35,093 nucleotides of DNA from assembly GCA_051877895.1 (NCBI GenBank), contig JBJEJI010000073.1, positions 1 to 35,093 on the forward strand, in the 5' to 3' direction. A model generated the notes under the pieces. That model was not told the DNA's origin, did no database searches, and was given only the letters and a program-made list of their open reading frames with translations. The position numbers were made by a program, and so were the translations under genes. This stretch comes from UBA3775 sp051877895 (GTDB lineage Bacteria > Bacillota > Clostridia > Lachnospirales > Lachnospiraceae). Of this stretch, positions 1 through 7,833 are shown in pieces (position 1 is the stretch's first letter; each line of letters begins with the position of its first letter).

Positions 1-26
1 GTGATTTTTTTGTATAACAAACACCG

Positions 27-90
27 CGCACCCGCATAGCGGGTGGTTGATATTTTGCACGCACGCGTGCTCAACAGGGTCATGACCCAC
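27..90. repeat. cluster of palindromes, possible extragenic repeat or structured RNA
   Basis: Three inverted repeats lie within 60 bases of locally GC-rich DNA in an otherwise AT-rich intergenic stretch. Positions 29-45 form a 7-bp stem with a 3-base loop (CACCCGC/GCGGGTG). Positions 46-50 and 71-75 (GTTGA/TCAAC) close an outer stem around GCACG/CGTGC at 57-61 and 66-70. Positions 77-88 are a perfect 12-base palindrome, GGGTCATGACCC. No reading frame covers them. I do not recognise the family; a REP-like dispersed repeat or a structured RNA are both possible. The left boundary is unknown because the window begins here. Confidence 0.5.
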
Positions 91-124
91 ATAATAAAAA
101 AGGCTGTGCTAAATGCACAGCCTT
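91..124 (-). terminator. intrinsic terminator of purA
   Basis: A perfect 10-bp stem (100-109 with 115-124) with a 5-base loop is followed, on the minus strand, by a T-rich run (complement of 91-99). It sits about 50 bases after the purA stop codon, so it ends the purA transcript. Confidence 0.9.
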
Positions 125-171
125 GCAGTTTTAAATATTCACCTAAAACAGATTCGTAAGAGATAATATGA

Positions 172-1449
172 CTAACGGTAAATAATCTCATCTCTTCCGG
201 GTCCGTTACTTACCATCTTAATCGGAACACCGATTTCTTTCTCGATGAATTCAATGTAATCACGACACTCTTTTGGAAGCTTGTCATATTCTTTAATTCC
301 TCTGATATCGCATTTCCAGCCTTTTAATGTTTCATAAACAGGCTTACATTTTGCAAGCTTTGTAGTAACAGGGAAATCTTTGATGACCTGGCCATCAAGT
401 TCGTAACCAACACATACTTTGAGTTCATCCCAGCATCCCAGGGCATCAACTACTGTAAGAGCAACCTGAGTAGCACCCTGAATGCGGCAACCGTATCTTG
501 TTGCTACTGCATCGAACCAGCCTACACGTCTCGGACGGCCTGTTGTTGCACCAAACTCACCCTTGTCTCCACCATTAAGTCTCATTTTATTTGCTTCTTC
601 TTCATCGGTAATTTCGCTGACGAATTCGCCTGCACCTACAGCACTGGAGTAAGCTTTAACAACTGTAATAATGTCTTTGATTTCATATGGAGGAATTCCT
701 GCACCGATTGCGCCATAAGCTGCAAGTGTAGATGAGGAAGTAACCATTGGATAAATACCATGGTCAGGATCCTTCAGGGAACCGAGCTGTCCTTCAAGAA
801 GAATGTTCTTTCCTTCCTTTATTGCATTGTAAAGGAATGCAGAAACATCACATACATAAGGCTCAATCATGTCTCTGTATGTATGAAGTGTGTTAATTAA
901 TTCCTCCGGATCGATTACAGGCTTATGATACATGTGCTCAAGAAGAATGTTCTTCTGTTCAAGTACTCTGTAAACCTTTTCTCTAAGGCTTTCTTCATCA
1001 AAAAGCTCCTGAACCTGAAAACCGATTTTAGCATATTTATCAGAATAAAAAGGAGCAATGCCGGACTTTGTAGAACCAAAGCTGTTCTTCCCAAGTCTTT
1101 CCTCTTCATACTGGTCAAGTAAAATATGATAAGGCATCAGAATCTGTGCTCTGTCAGAAACCAGAATCTTTGGCTTTGGAACTCCGGCATCCACAATTGA
1201 TTTGATTTCATTAATAAGGTATGGAATATTAAGTGCTACACCATTACCGATAATGCTTGTAGTGTGATCATAGAAAACACCGCTTGGAAGTAAGTGTAAA
1301 GCGAATCTTCCATAATGATTGATAATAGTATGTCCTGCATTACTTCCGCCCTGAAAACGTACAATAATATCAGACTGCTCACCCAACATATCGGTGATTT
1401 TTCCTTTACCCTCATCTCCCCAGTTTGCACCAACAACTGCTCTTACCAT
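172..1449 (-). CDS. purA: adenylosuccinate synthetase
   Basis: PurA catalyses the GTP-dependent joining of IMP and aspartate to give adenylosuccinate, the first committed step to AMP, in the cytoplasm. The 425-residue protein has the usual family length. It carries the GDEGKGK loop at residues 11-17 with the catalytic Asp12, His40 in the NAGHTI segment, and the conserved TTGRPRRVGW arginine loop. The ATG start at 1449 is preceded by AGGAGG seven bases upstream. The gene is monocistronic: it has its own promoter and a leader with small inverted repeats upstream, and a strong terminator downstream. Nothing in the sequence suggests damage. Identification is very secure from motif content. Confidence 0.98.
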   Translation of the reverse strand: MVRAVVGANWGDEGKGKITDMLGEQSDIIVRFQGGSNAGHTIINHYGRFALHLLPSGVFYDHTTSIIGNGVALNIPYLINEIKSIVDAGVPKPKILVSDRAQILMPYHILLDQYEEERLGKNSFGSTKSGIAPFYSDKYAKIGFQVQELFDEESLREKVYRVLEQKNILLEHMYHKPVIDPEELINTLHTYRDMIEPYVCDVSAFLYNAIKEGKNILLEGQLGSLKDPDHGIYPMVTSSSTLAAYGAIGAGIPPYEIKDIITVVKAYSSAVGAGEFVSEITDEEEANKMRLNGGDKGEFGATTGRPRRVGWFDAVATRYGCRIQGATQVALTVVDALGCWDELKVCVGYELDGQVIKDFPVTTKLAKCKPVYETLKGWKCDIRGIKEYDKLPKECRDYIEFIEKEIGVPIKMVSNGPGRDEIIYR

Positions 1450-1463
1450 ATGTAAGTCCTCCT

Positions 1464-1519
1464 GTTATTAAATAACATATTCCACGTTCGCACGTGATTT
1501 CTAATGTGCATCAGCACAC
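1464..1519 (-). promoter_or_regulatory. purA leader with three small inverted repeats
   Basis: Between the purA promoter and start are GTTATT-A-AATAAC (1464-1476), CACGT-4-ACGTG (1483-1496) and TGTGC-4-GCACA (1505-1518). The middle one contains CGAAC on the minus strand, the core of the Bacillus PurBox, but only one copy is clear. They may be operator or leader structures; the assignment to purine control is an inference. Confidence 0.35.
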
Positions 1520-1527
1520 ACTTAGTA

Positions 1528-1556
1528 ATTCTAACGCATGAATGATTTTTTTGCAA
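1528..1556 (-). promoter_or_regulatory. sigma-A type promoter of purA
   Basis: On the minus strand TTGCAA (1551-1556) and TAGAAT (1528-1533) are separated by exactly 17 bases, about 80 bases ahead of the purA start. This is a good match to the vegetative consensus. Confidence 0.7.
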
Positions 1557-1650
1557 TATCCTATTTACAATATATGTGTATTTTTATTAATTAACGGCTA
1601 TTCACTATCTTTGATTAACATAGGTATATGAATCTAAATTATTATCCTGC

Positions 1651-3207
1651 TTAACGAACAAGTGCAGAATAGTCACTGAGATCAATGACTTTATCTGCGA
1701 AATCAGCATAAAAATCCGGTTCATGGCAAACCATAATCAAAGTTCCTTTATATTCCTGTATTGCCTGATGAAGGGAATCCTTTGCATCCACATCCAGATG
1801 GTTTGTCGGCTCGTCCAGTACCAAAACATTGGATAGTTTCTGCATCAACTTACATAATCTGACCTTGGCTGCTTCTCCTCCACTTAAAACCTTTATTTTA
1901 CTTTCAATATGTTTGGTTGTTAATCCGCATTTTGCAAGAGCTGCTCTGACCTCATACTGGGTGTAGGAAGGAAATTCTCTCCACAATTCATCAATACAGG
2001 TATTCTCTCCGTCTCCGGAAAATTCCTGTTCAAAATATCCTATAGAAAGGTAATCACCAAGTTCCGCTTTCCCTGAAATCGGCTCAATAATTCCCAATAT
2101 GCTTTTTAAAAGTGTAGTCTTTCCAATACCGTTAGCACCTTTTAAAACAACCTTTTCTCCTCTTTCAATGTGTATTTGAAGAGGCTTTGATAAAGGTTTT
2201 TCATAACCAATTACCAGGTCATTTGTTTCAACAACCACTCTGGATGAAGCTCTGTCATTTTTGAATACAAACTCCGGCTTTGGCTTCTCTGCAGCAAGTT
2301 CAATCACATCCATTTTATCAAGCTTTTTCTGACGGGACATTGCCATGTTTCTTGTTGAAACCCTGGCCTTGTTTCTTGCAACAAAGTCTTTCAGTTCCCT
2401 GATTTCCTGCTGCTGTTTATTATACGCAGCTTCAAGCTGGGCTTTTTTCATTTCATGAACTTCTACAAAGTGATCATAATCTCCTACATATCTGTCCAGC
2501 TTTTGATTTTCCATATTATAAATAATATTTATTACACTGTTCAAAAAAGGAATATCGTGGGAAATCAGAATAAATGCATTTTCATAATCATTTAAGTAAC
2601 GTTTCAACCATTCAATATGTTCCACATCCAGATAGTTGGTTGGCTCGTCCAACAGAAGAATTTCCGGCTTTTCAAGCAACAGCTTTGCCAGCAGTACCTT
2701 AGTTCTCCAACCTCCCGATAATTCTGTTACATCTGTGTCGAGACCGATTTCTGCAAGTCCGAGTGCTCCTGCAACTTCATCAATTTTCTGGTCAATATTG
2801 TAAAAGTCATGTATCATGAGCATATCCTGAATAGTGCCTAATTCTTCCATGGCTTCATTCATTTCCTCTTCTTCCATGGACTCCATGTTATCACAAATGT
2901 AATTCATTCGCTCTTCCATGTCAAACAAACGGGAAAAAGCATCCTTTAAAACATCATATACCGTCATACCCTTTACTAGAGATGCGTGCTGGTCAAGATA
3001 ACCAACCTTAACATTTTTGGCCCATTCTACCGTTCCTTCATCAGGCTGCATTTTACCGGTAATGATGTTAAAAAATGTAGACTTTCCTTCACCATTTGCG
3101 CCGATTAATCCAATATGTTCTCCTGCAAGCAACCGGAAAGACACATCATTGAAAATAGCCCTGTCTCCAAACCCCAAGCTTAAATGTTCTACGTTTAATA
3201 TGCTCAT
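1651..3207 (-). CDS. ABC-F family ATPase (YkpA/YbiT-like)
   Basis: This is a soluble protein with two ABC ATPase domains and no membrane segment, the pattern of ABC-F factors that act on the ribosome in translation or antibiotic protection. Walker A motifs are at residues 36-43 (GANGEGKS) and 357-364 (GANGIGKT). Signature motifs LSGG are at 163-166 and 441-444. Walker B with the DEPTN segment is at 183-192 and again at 461-469. A charged helical linker (about 240-310) lies between the domains. The 518-residue length fits the YkpA/YbiT group rather than a classic resistance factor such as Vga, but the substrate cannot be told from sequence. The ATG at 3207 follows a GGAGG site six bases upstream. 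Confidence 0.92.
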   Translation of the reverse strand: MSILNVEHLSLGFGDRAIFNDVSFRLLAGEHIGLIGANGEGKSTFFNIITGKMQPDEGTVEWAKNVKVGYLDQHASLVKGMTVYDVLKDAFSRLFDMEERMNYICDNMESMEEEEMNEAMEELGTIQDMLMIHDFYNIDQKIDEVAGALGLAEIGLDTDVTELSGGWRTKVLLAKLLLEKPEILLLDEPTNYLDVEHIEWLKRYLNDYENAFILISHDIPFLNSVINIIYNMENQKLDRYVGDYDHFVEVHEMKKAQLEAAYNKQQQEIRELKDFVARNKARVSTRNMAMSRQKKLDKMDVIELAAEKPKPEFVFKNDRASSRVVVETNDLVIGYEKPLSKPLQIHIERGEKVVLKGANGIGKTTLLKSILGIIEPISGKAELGDYLSIGYFEQEFSGDGENTCIDELWREFPSYTQYEVRAALAKCGLTTKHIESKIKVLSGGEAAKVRLCKLMQKLSNVLVLDEPTNHLDVDAKDSLHQAIQEYKGTLIMVCHEPDFYADFADKVIDLSDYSALVR

Positions 3208-3273
3208 TGCTTCCTCCGTTTCCTCATATAGACGCTATACCTTAGGTTTATAGTATGTAATCAACATAGAACA

Positions 3274-3297
3274 GCGCATGGCATAGTTGTCATGCGC
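3274..3297 (-). terminator. hairpin between the amidase and ABC-F genes
   Basis: GCGCATG (3274-3280) pairs with CATGCGC (3291-3297), and the stem can extend inward by three more pairs to a 4-base loop. On the minus strand it is followed only by a mixed TGTTCTATGTT tract. It may end the amidase transcript weakly or be a leader element of the ABC-F gene. Confidence 0.4.
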
Positions 3298-3327
3298 CGC
3301 AATTCTCTAATTTTTTTAAAGTTCTAA

Positions 3328-4170
3328 TTAATCTTCCACGATAAAATTGTCATAGCCTTTTCTTTTCAATTCTGCCTCTGCCTTAATTGCATCCTCAAGG
3401 GTTCTGAAACCTTCTACAAACACGACAAAGAACTCTCCTTCTTTTTCCATATCGGTATCATAACCCATTAGAGCCAGTTCCCGTTGCAGATTTTTTGCAT
3501 ATCTGAATACTCTGAAAAGTCCGGTCTGAAGCTTATACTCTTTATCATTATCCCTGTCATCATATCTGTCATTGTCATATCTGTCCGAATCAGTAAGGGA
3601 ATTATTTGTTATTTTAATTTTGTTTCCCGAGGCGGGAGCTACTCCAAGTGCCTGCATTATTCCGTCTGCAATTGCCTGGGCAGTACGATTAACATCCGCA
3701 TCAAGAAGCGAATTGTCGTAATCATTATCAATAAATCCAACTTCTACCAGAACGGCAGGCATATTAGTCCGTCTGAGCACCGCCAGATCCTTTCTGGTTT
3801 CCACTCCAATGTTGTTGTAGCCCACTTCCTCAAGCTGGCTGTTAATTGCCTCTGCCAGTTCTTTTCGTATGCCGGAATTGTCATAAACAAGGGTCTGTAC
3901 ACCTTCATAGGTATTTGGAGCATATGCCGCATTTCTGTGAATCGAAACAAAATAATCCGCCCCTGTTGCATTGGCTATTCTGGCTTTTTGAATAGGGGAA
4001 TCGTAAGTATCTACTGTTCTGGTATACTCTACATCAAAACCGTTATTCTGAAGAATGTCACCTAATGCAAGAGCAATTTTTAAGTTATCATCCTTCTCCG
4101 TCCGACCATTGTAGGTTGCACCATTATCAAATCCACCATGCCCGGGATCAATTACAATTTTTGTTGCCAT
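3328..4170 (-). CDS. N-acetylmuramoyl-L-alanine amidase with SPOR domain, CwlC-like
   Basis: This enzyme cleaves the bond between N-acetylmuramic acid and L-alanine in peptidoglycan. An Amidase_3 domain fills residues 1-177, with the zinc ligands His11 (in DPGHGG), Glu25 and His78, and the catalytic Glu143 in the VEVGF segment. A low-complexity Asp/Tyr/Arg linker (193-211) leads to a C-terminal SPOR-type domain (about 212-280) that would bind denuded glycan. There is no signal peptide or membrane anchor: the catalytic domain begins at residue 2. The same plan (Amidase_3, SPOR, no signal) is known from Bacillus CwlC, which lyses the mother cell. The ribosome binding site is weak (CAGGTACAGT before ATG). 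Endolysin-like use is an alternative, but no phage genes are nearby. Confidence 0.9.
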   Translation of the reverse strand: MATKIVIDPGHGGFDNGATYNGRTEKDDNLKIALALGDILQNNGFDVEYTRTVDTYDSPIQKARIANATGADYFVSIHRNAAYAPNTYEGVQTLVYDNSGIRKELAEAINSQLEEVGYNNIGVETRKDLAVLRRTNMPAVLVEVGFIDNDYDNSLLDADVNRTAQAIADGIMQALGVAPASGNKIKITNNSLTDSDRYDNDRYDDRDNDKEYKLQTGLFRVFRYAKNLQRELALMGYDTDMEKEGEFFVVFVEGFRTLEDAIKAEAELKRKGYDNFIVED

Positions 4171-4235
4171 ACTGTACCTGAATATTCATGCTTTATTTCA
4201 TAATATGCAGTAGTATGGATTCAGTGAAAATGATT

Positions 4236-5471
4236 TTAAAATCTATGGATAAAGATTCCGCTTCTTAATTTTGGTTCAAACCACGTAGATTTAGGTGGCA
4301 TTAAAAGCCCTGCATCGGCTACATCAAAAAGCTCTGTAATAGATGTAGGATACATGGAAAATGCCAATTCCATATCGCTGTGACATCTTCTTACCAGTTC
4401 GCCCAGTCCTCTTATGCCACCAACAAAATCTATTCTTTTATCTGTTTTAGGGTCCTCGATTCCAAGTACCGGCTCCAGAACATAATTCTGAAGAACCGCC
4501 ACATCCAGGCTGTCTACCGGATTTGCATCCTTAAGATCTGTCCTGACTGTAAGACGATACCATTTATCATCCAGAAACATTCCGAATTCGCCCTTACAGA
4601 CCGGAGCATAATTTTCAGTACCAATTTCCTTGATTTCAAAATTTTCTGCCACCTTTGCCATGAATTCTTCTTTGCTGTGACCATTTAAGTCCTTAACAAC
4701 TCTGTTGTAAGGCATAATCATCAATTCTTCCTCAGCAAATAAAACGGAAAGAAAATAATTAAATTCTTCTGTTCCTGTATAATCCGGATTTTCTTCCCTT
4801 CTTTTTAAACCTACTTTAACTGCACTGGCAGCTCTGTGATGCCCATCTGCAATATAGAGTGTATTGGTCTTTTCAAAAGCATCCCTGACCATTTCATTGC
4901 GTTCTGCATCAGATATTTTCCATACATTATGTGTAATTCCGTCCTCAGAAGTAAAGCCATAAAGCTTTTCTTCTTTCATAACATCGGCAATTACTGAAGC
5001 AATAGTATCATTACTGCGGTATGCAAGGAAAATAGGACCTGTCTGTGCACTCAATGTATCTACATGACGAATTCTGTCACGTTCCTTTTCCGCTCTTGTA
5101 TTCTCATGTTTTCGGATTACCTGATTCAGGTAATCGTCTATGGAAGCACATGCCACAATTCCTTTCTGTGAGCGTCCATCCATAATAAGTTCATAAATAT
5201 AATAACAATTGTCATTGTCTGTAAGATATGTACCGTCAGCGATACGAGCTTCGAACAACTCCTTTGCCTTAGCATAAACGCTGTCGTCATAAATATCAAC
5301 GTCATCCGGCATATTGCTTTCCGGACGGTCAATATTTAAAAATGAAAGACTGTCTCTAAGTGCTGCCTCCTTAGCCTCTTTTCTGTTATAAACATCATAA
5401 GGCAGGGCGGCAACTCTTTGTACAAGAGAAGGCTCAGGCCTTACGCATGAAAATGGTTTAATGTCTGCCAT
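4236..5471 (-). CDS. DUF1015 family protein (COG4198), possible ParB/Srx-fold kinase
   Basis: The protein belongs to the DUF1015 family, whose role is not established. I chose the internal ATG at 5471 (411 residues) because GGAGGA lies five bases ahead of it and because the family typically begins with a short run like MADIKPF followed by RP and the ALPYDV segment (here residues 22-27). An upstream in-frame ATG at 5516 would add 15 atypical residues. Conserved blocks visible are KHENT at 121-125, DRIRH at 132-136 and ADGHHR at 208-213. DGHHR also occurs in ParB/sulfiredoxin-fold serine kinases (SerK, SbnI), so a small-molecule kinase role is a reasonable inference. Members are often near serA/serC in Clostridia, but none is seen here; the upstream gene is a membrane protein 41 bases away. 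Confidence 0.85.
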   Translation of the reverse strand: MADIKPFSCVRPEPSLVQRVAALPYDVYNRKEAKEAALRDSLSFLNIDRPESNMPDDVDIYDDSVYAKAKELFEARIADGTYLTDNDNCYYIYELIMDGRSQKGIVACASIDDYLNQVIRKHENTRAEKERDRIRHVDTLSAQTGPIFLAYRSNDTIASVIADVMKEEKLYGFTSEDGITHNVWKISDAERNEMVRDAFEKTNTLYIADGHHRAASAVKVGLKRREENPDYTGTEEFNYFLSVLFAEEELMIMPYNRVVKDLNGHSKEEFMAKVAENFEIKEIGTENYAPVCKGEFGMFLDDKWYRLTVRTDLKDANPVDSLDVAVLQNYVLEPVLGIEDPKTDKRIDFVGGIRGLGELVRRCHSDMELAFSMYPTSITELFDVADAGLLMPPKSTWFEPKLRSGIFIHRF

Positions 5472-5475
5472 AGTG

Positions 5476-5483
5476 TTCCTCCA
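5476..5483 (-). promoter_or_regulatory. ribosome binding site deciding the DUF1015 start
   Basis: TGGAGGAA on the minus strand lies five bases before the ATG at 5471 and supports that start over the upstream ATG at 5516, which overlaps the previous stop codon. Confidence 0.7.
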
Positions 5484-5512
5484 TTCTCCGGAAGCTTGAA
5501 TGTCTCCGGTAT

Positions 5513-6277
5513 TCACTCATCAAATGTAAATATCTTTTTAGCCGCTGTCAGCAGATGTATAATGATGCATATGGCACCAATAACCAATGCATAGATAATT
5601 GTTCCCAGCATTGCACCCATACCGCTGACCGGAACGATAAAATCAAAAACTTTCCATATAATCCAGAATATACAGAATATAGTCATAATGCTGGCAATTA
5701 CCGCATACCTACCTCTTATAAAATACATAAAACATAGTTCAAATGCCATGTATACCATTGCTGTTATTCCTGCGACAACTGCAAGTAAAACAATATATGA
5801 TAATACTCCTTTAAGAAAGTCCATATCTGCAAATGTTTCCGGAATAAAAGATGTAAACTCCTGTTTTTCCATTTCATCGGTTGTTTCAGGCAACATGTTG
5901 GAAGCAACAAAAACCATGGAAACAAACCCTGCCAGATACACGGTTAATGATACAGCAGTAACAGTCCATGTCCAAAGCATCTTCCCCAAAATAAACTGTT
6001 TTGAAGTAATATTTCTGTCCGCAACGGATTTCAGATAATCTGCATCTGATAAATTCTTTCTGTATAAATTTGCCCCCTTAAAAACATTATAAACACAAAC
6101 TATAATCATTGCGAAAAAGAAAACGTAAATTGCCGTTACCGTAAAGTTCCCGTTTCCGGTGAAAATTCCAAAAACACACATAACGCACAATGCTACAGCT
6201 GCCATGAGAAACATTACTATCCCCGGCAACAGAATCTTTATATCTTTTTTCATCAGAACATTCAGAGTGTTTTTCAA
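5513..6277 (-). CDS. six-pass ABC-2-permease-like membrane protein
   Basis: This 254-residue integral membrane protein has about six hydrophobic segments (near residues 16-40, 48-66, 103-127, 160-182, 192-213 and 220-246). It has a positively charged N-terminus and a loop after segment two of the kind seen in ABC-2 type permeases. There is no recognisable catalytic motif, and no ABC ATPase gene is adjacent, so an exporter role is only a suggestion. The start is a TTG at 6277 with GGAGG seven bases upstream; an ATG eight codons later lacks such a site. It probably forms a two-gene unit with the DUF1015 gene downstream. Confidence 0.75.
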   Translation of the reverse strand: MKNTLNVLMKKDIKILLPGIVMFLMAAVALCVMCVFGIFTGNGNFTVTAIYVFFFAMIIVCVYNVFKGANLYRKNLSDADYLKSVADRNITSKQFILGKMLWTWTVTAVSLTVYLAGFVSMVFVASNMLPETTDEMEKQEFTSFIPETFADMDFLKGVLSYIVLLAVVAGITAMVYMAFELCFMYFIRGRYAVIASIMTIFCIFWIIWKVFDFIVPVSGMGAMLGTIIYALVIGAICIIIHLLTAAKKIFTFDE

Positions 6278-6336
6278 ATCTTATCCTCCATAAATGTTTC
6301 CTCTTTCAAAAGGAGTTGCTTTCAAATAGTCATTTA

Positions 6337-6377
6337 CAAAACAGGATGATTCGGGACACCTGCCCCAAATCATCCTG
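6337..6377 (-). terminator. intrinsic terminator after the SH3-Tudor gene
   Basis: Stem 6342-6351 with 6368-6377 (10 bp, CAGGATGATT/AATCATCCTG) plus an inner GGG/CCC is followed on the minus strand by TTTTGT. It lies 20 bases after the stop codon of the gene that ends at 6397. Confidence 0.8.
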
Positions 6378-6396
6378 CAAATCAAGCAGTTTTTAG

Positions 6397-7806
6397 TTAA
6401 AACTCAATCAGATTTTTCTTAACAAGTTTTTCCTTTTTCAGGAATCTGACATCATTTCCAAATCTAACCTGAATAATCTGGGCATCCGAATTATCTTCTA
6501 CTACACCTTCACCATAAACGGTGTGAACAATTGTATCCCCTTCATTCAGATTATCAAGCATATCTCTTAAATCAAATGAAGGCTGATAATCATCCTCTTT
6601 TTCATGGAACATTTCGGTCAGTTCCGGATTAACAAAATTCTTTTCTGTTCTTGTTTCCCTTACAGGTACCGGTCTTCTTCCGTACTGTTCTGCGTTGGCC
6701 TTCCTAACAAATTCCGGCACTTTTGTTTCAGTAACCACCGGAGCTTCCTGCTGAATAGTTTCAGAAACCTCATCCACGGGTGCTGTTGCAGGTTCCGGTT
6801 CTTCATCTTCAACGATTTCTGATAAATCAGCTGCCTGAGTTGCTTCTTCAGTTTCTTCTTCATCAAAGGAACTGCTTCCAAGTTTTTCTTCCAGTGAAGC
6901 AATTAAACTCTTAAGCGAGTCTCCTTCTTCATAACTCTCTGAATTATAATTGGTTTCAGCCACAGGAGTTTCCTCCGGAGATACCTCAGGAGTATCATCA
7001 TCAAAAATTCCGGTCATATCAAGCTGGACATCTTCCGGATTTCCGATTACTTCACCGAGACTTCTGCCTCCCTGGTCACCAAGACCAATGTGATCGTAGT
7101 AAAGGGACTTTGCTTCTTCAAAATCTTCTTCCAGTTCACCTTCCAATGGTTCATACTGAGGTCTGTTACTGTAACGCTCGATTTCTCTTTCAAGCTTTTC
7201 TTCTGATGTTTTAACCCAGATTGTATAACCAATCATAAATACAAGAATAACAATAACCAGAATAGTAATCCATTTCCATGGCTTAAAGCCATTGGAATCA
7301 TCAATCATGTTCTGTGTATCCTTATTCATTGATGCATCATCATTATTACCGTCATCAATAACAGGGTCTGAAATACTGCCGGTTGCTACATCGGGAGTTG
7401 GTGTATTTGTTGGAGCAGGTGTAGGTGTAAACGGAACAATGTCACCTCTGGTAACACGTCCTGTATAAACATATCCTTCATAAACTACTCCGTCCACCGT
7501 AGCCCGGCATTTATACCAGACATCCAGATCTGCATCATATTCTTCATTAAAAATCAACAGCTCGGTTCCCGCATCAAGATGTACAACCGTACCATCATCC
7601 TTTGTAAGCTTCGGATTTGCGGAGCCCGGCTGTGTATACATGTCTGCTCCATCGTCCCTTGTTACTGTTCCGTTATAATTATTGTTGAGATAATCCAGTG
7701 CATCAGCATTTGCCCTGCCATGCAGAATAAAGCATATTGTAAATATAAAAGCAAGCACAAATACAGACTTAATAATGTAGTTGCATAATGGTTTAGTGGT
7801 ATTCAT
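6397..7806 (-). CDS. membrane protein: signal/anchor, SH3-like domain, TM, acidic region, UvrD/PcrA-type Tudor domain
   Basis: I do not know a named homologue. The 469-residue protein reads as follows. A signal sequence occupies residues 1-36, with a hydrophobic core at 11-28 and a possible cleavage near ANA. A bacterial SH3-like domain (about 45-122) ends in a Pro/Thr-rich spacer (126-140). A transmembrane helix spans 178-197. A long, very acidic, probably disordered cytoplasmic stretch (200-415) follows. The C-terminal 421-466 segment (GDTIVHTVYGEGVV, then an FLKKEKLVKK end) resembles the Tudor-like C-terminal domain of PcrA/UvrD, known to bind RNA polymerase. The start at 7806 is chosen because GGGAGG precedes it by nine bases; an upstream TTG at 7827 overlaps that site. 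It lies 27 bases after argS, so is likely cotranscribed. Confidence 0.75.
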   Translation of the reverse strand: MNTTKPLCNYIIKSVFVLAFIFTICFILHGRANADALDYLNNNYNGTVTRDDGADMYTQPGSANPKLTKDDGTVVHLDAGTELLIFNEEYDADLDVWYKCRATVDGVVYEGYVYTGRVTRGDIVPFTPTPAPTNTPTPDVATGSISDPVIDDGNNDDASMNKDTQNMIDDSNGFKPWKWITILVIVILVFMIGYTIWVKTSEEKLEREIERYSNRPQYEPLEGELEEDFEEAKSLYYDHIGLGDQGGRSLGEVIGNPEDVQLDMTGIFDDDTPEVSPEETPVAETNYNSESYEEGDSLKSLIASLEEKLGSSSFDEEETEEATQAADLSEIVEDEEPEPATAPVDEVSETIQQEAPVVTETKVPEFVRKANAEQYGRRPVPVRETRTEKNFVNPELTEMFHEKEDDYQPSFDLRDMLDNLNEGDTIVHTVYGEGVVEDNSDAQIIQVRFGNDVRFLKKEKLVKKNLIEF

Positions 7807-7833
7807 TCTAACCTTCCTCCCTTTCAACCTGCC

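Noticed and set aside
1651..3207. Considered as an antibiotic resistance ABC-F factor.
   Set aside because: Linker and motifs fit the housekeeping YkpA/YbiT group and no resistance context is present.
3484..4065. A long open frame opposite the amidase gene.
   Set aside because: It is antisense to a clearly coding amidase and lacks a ribosome binding site or recognised domain.
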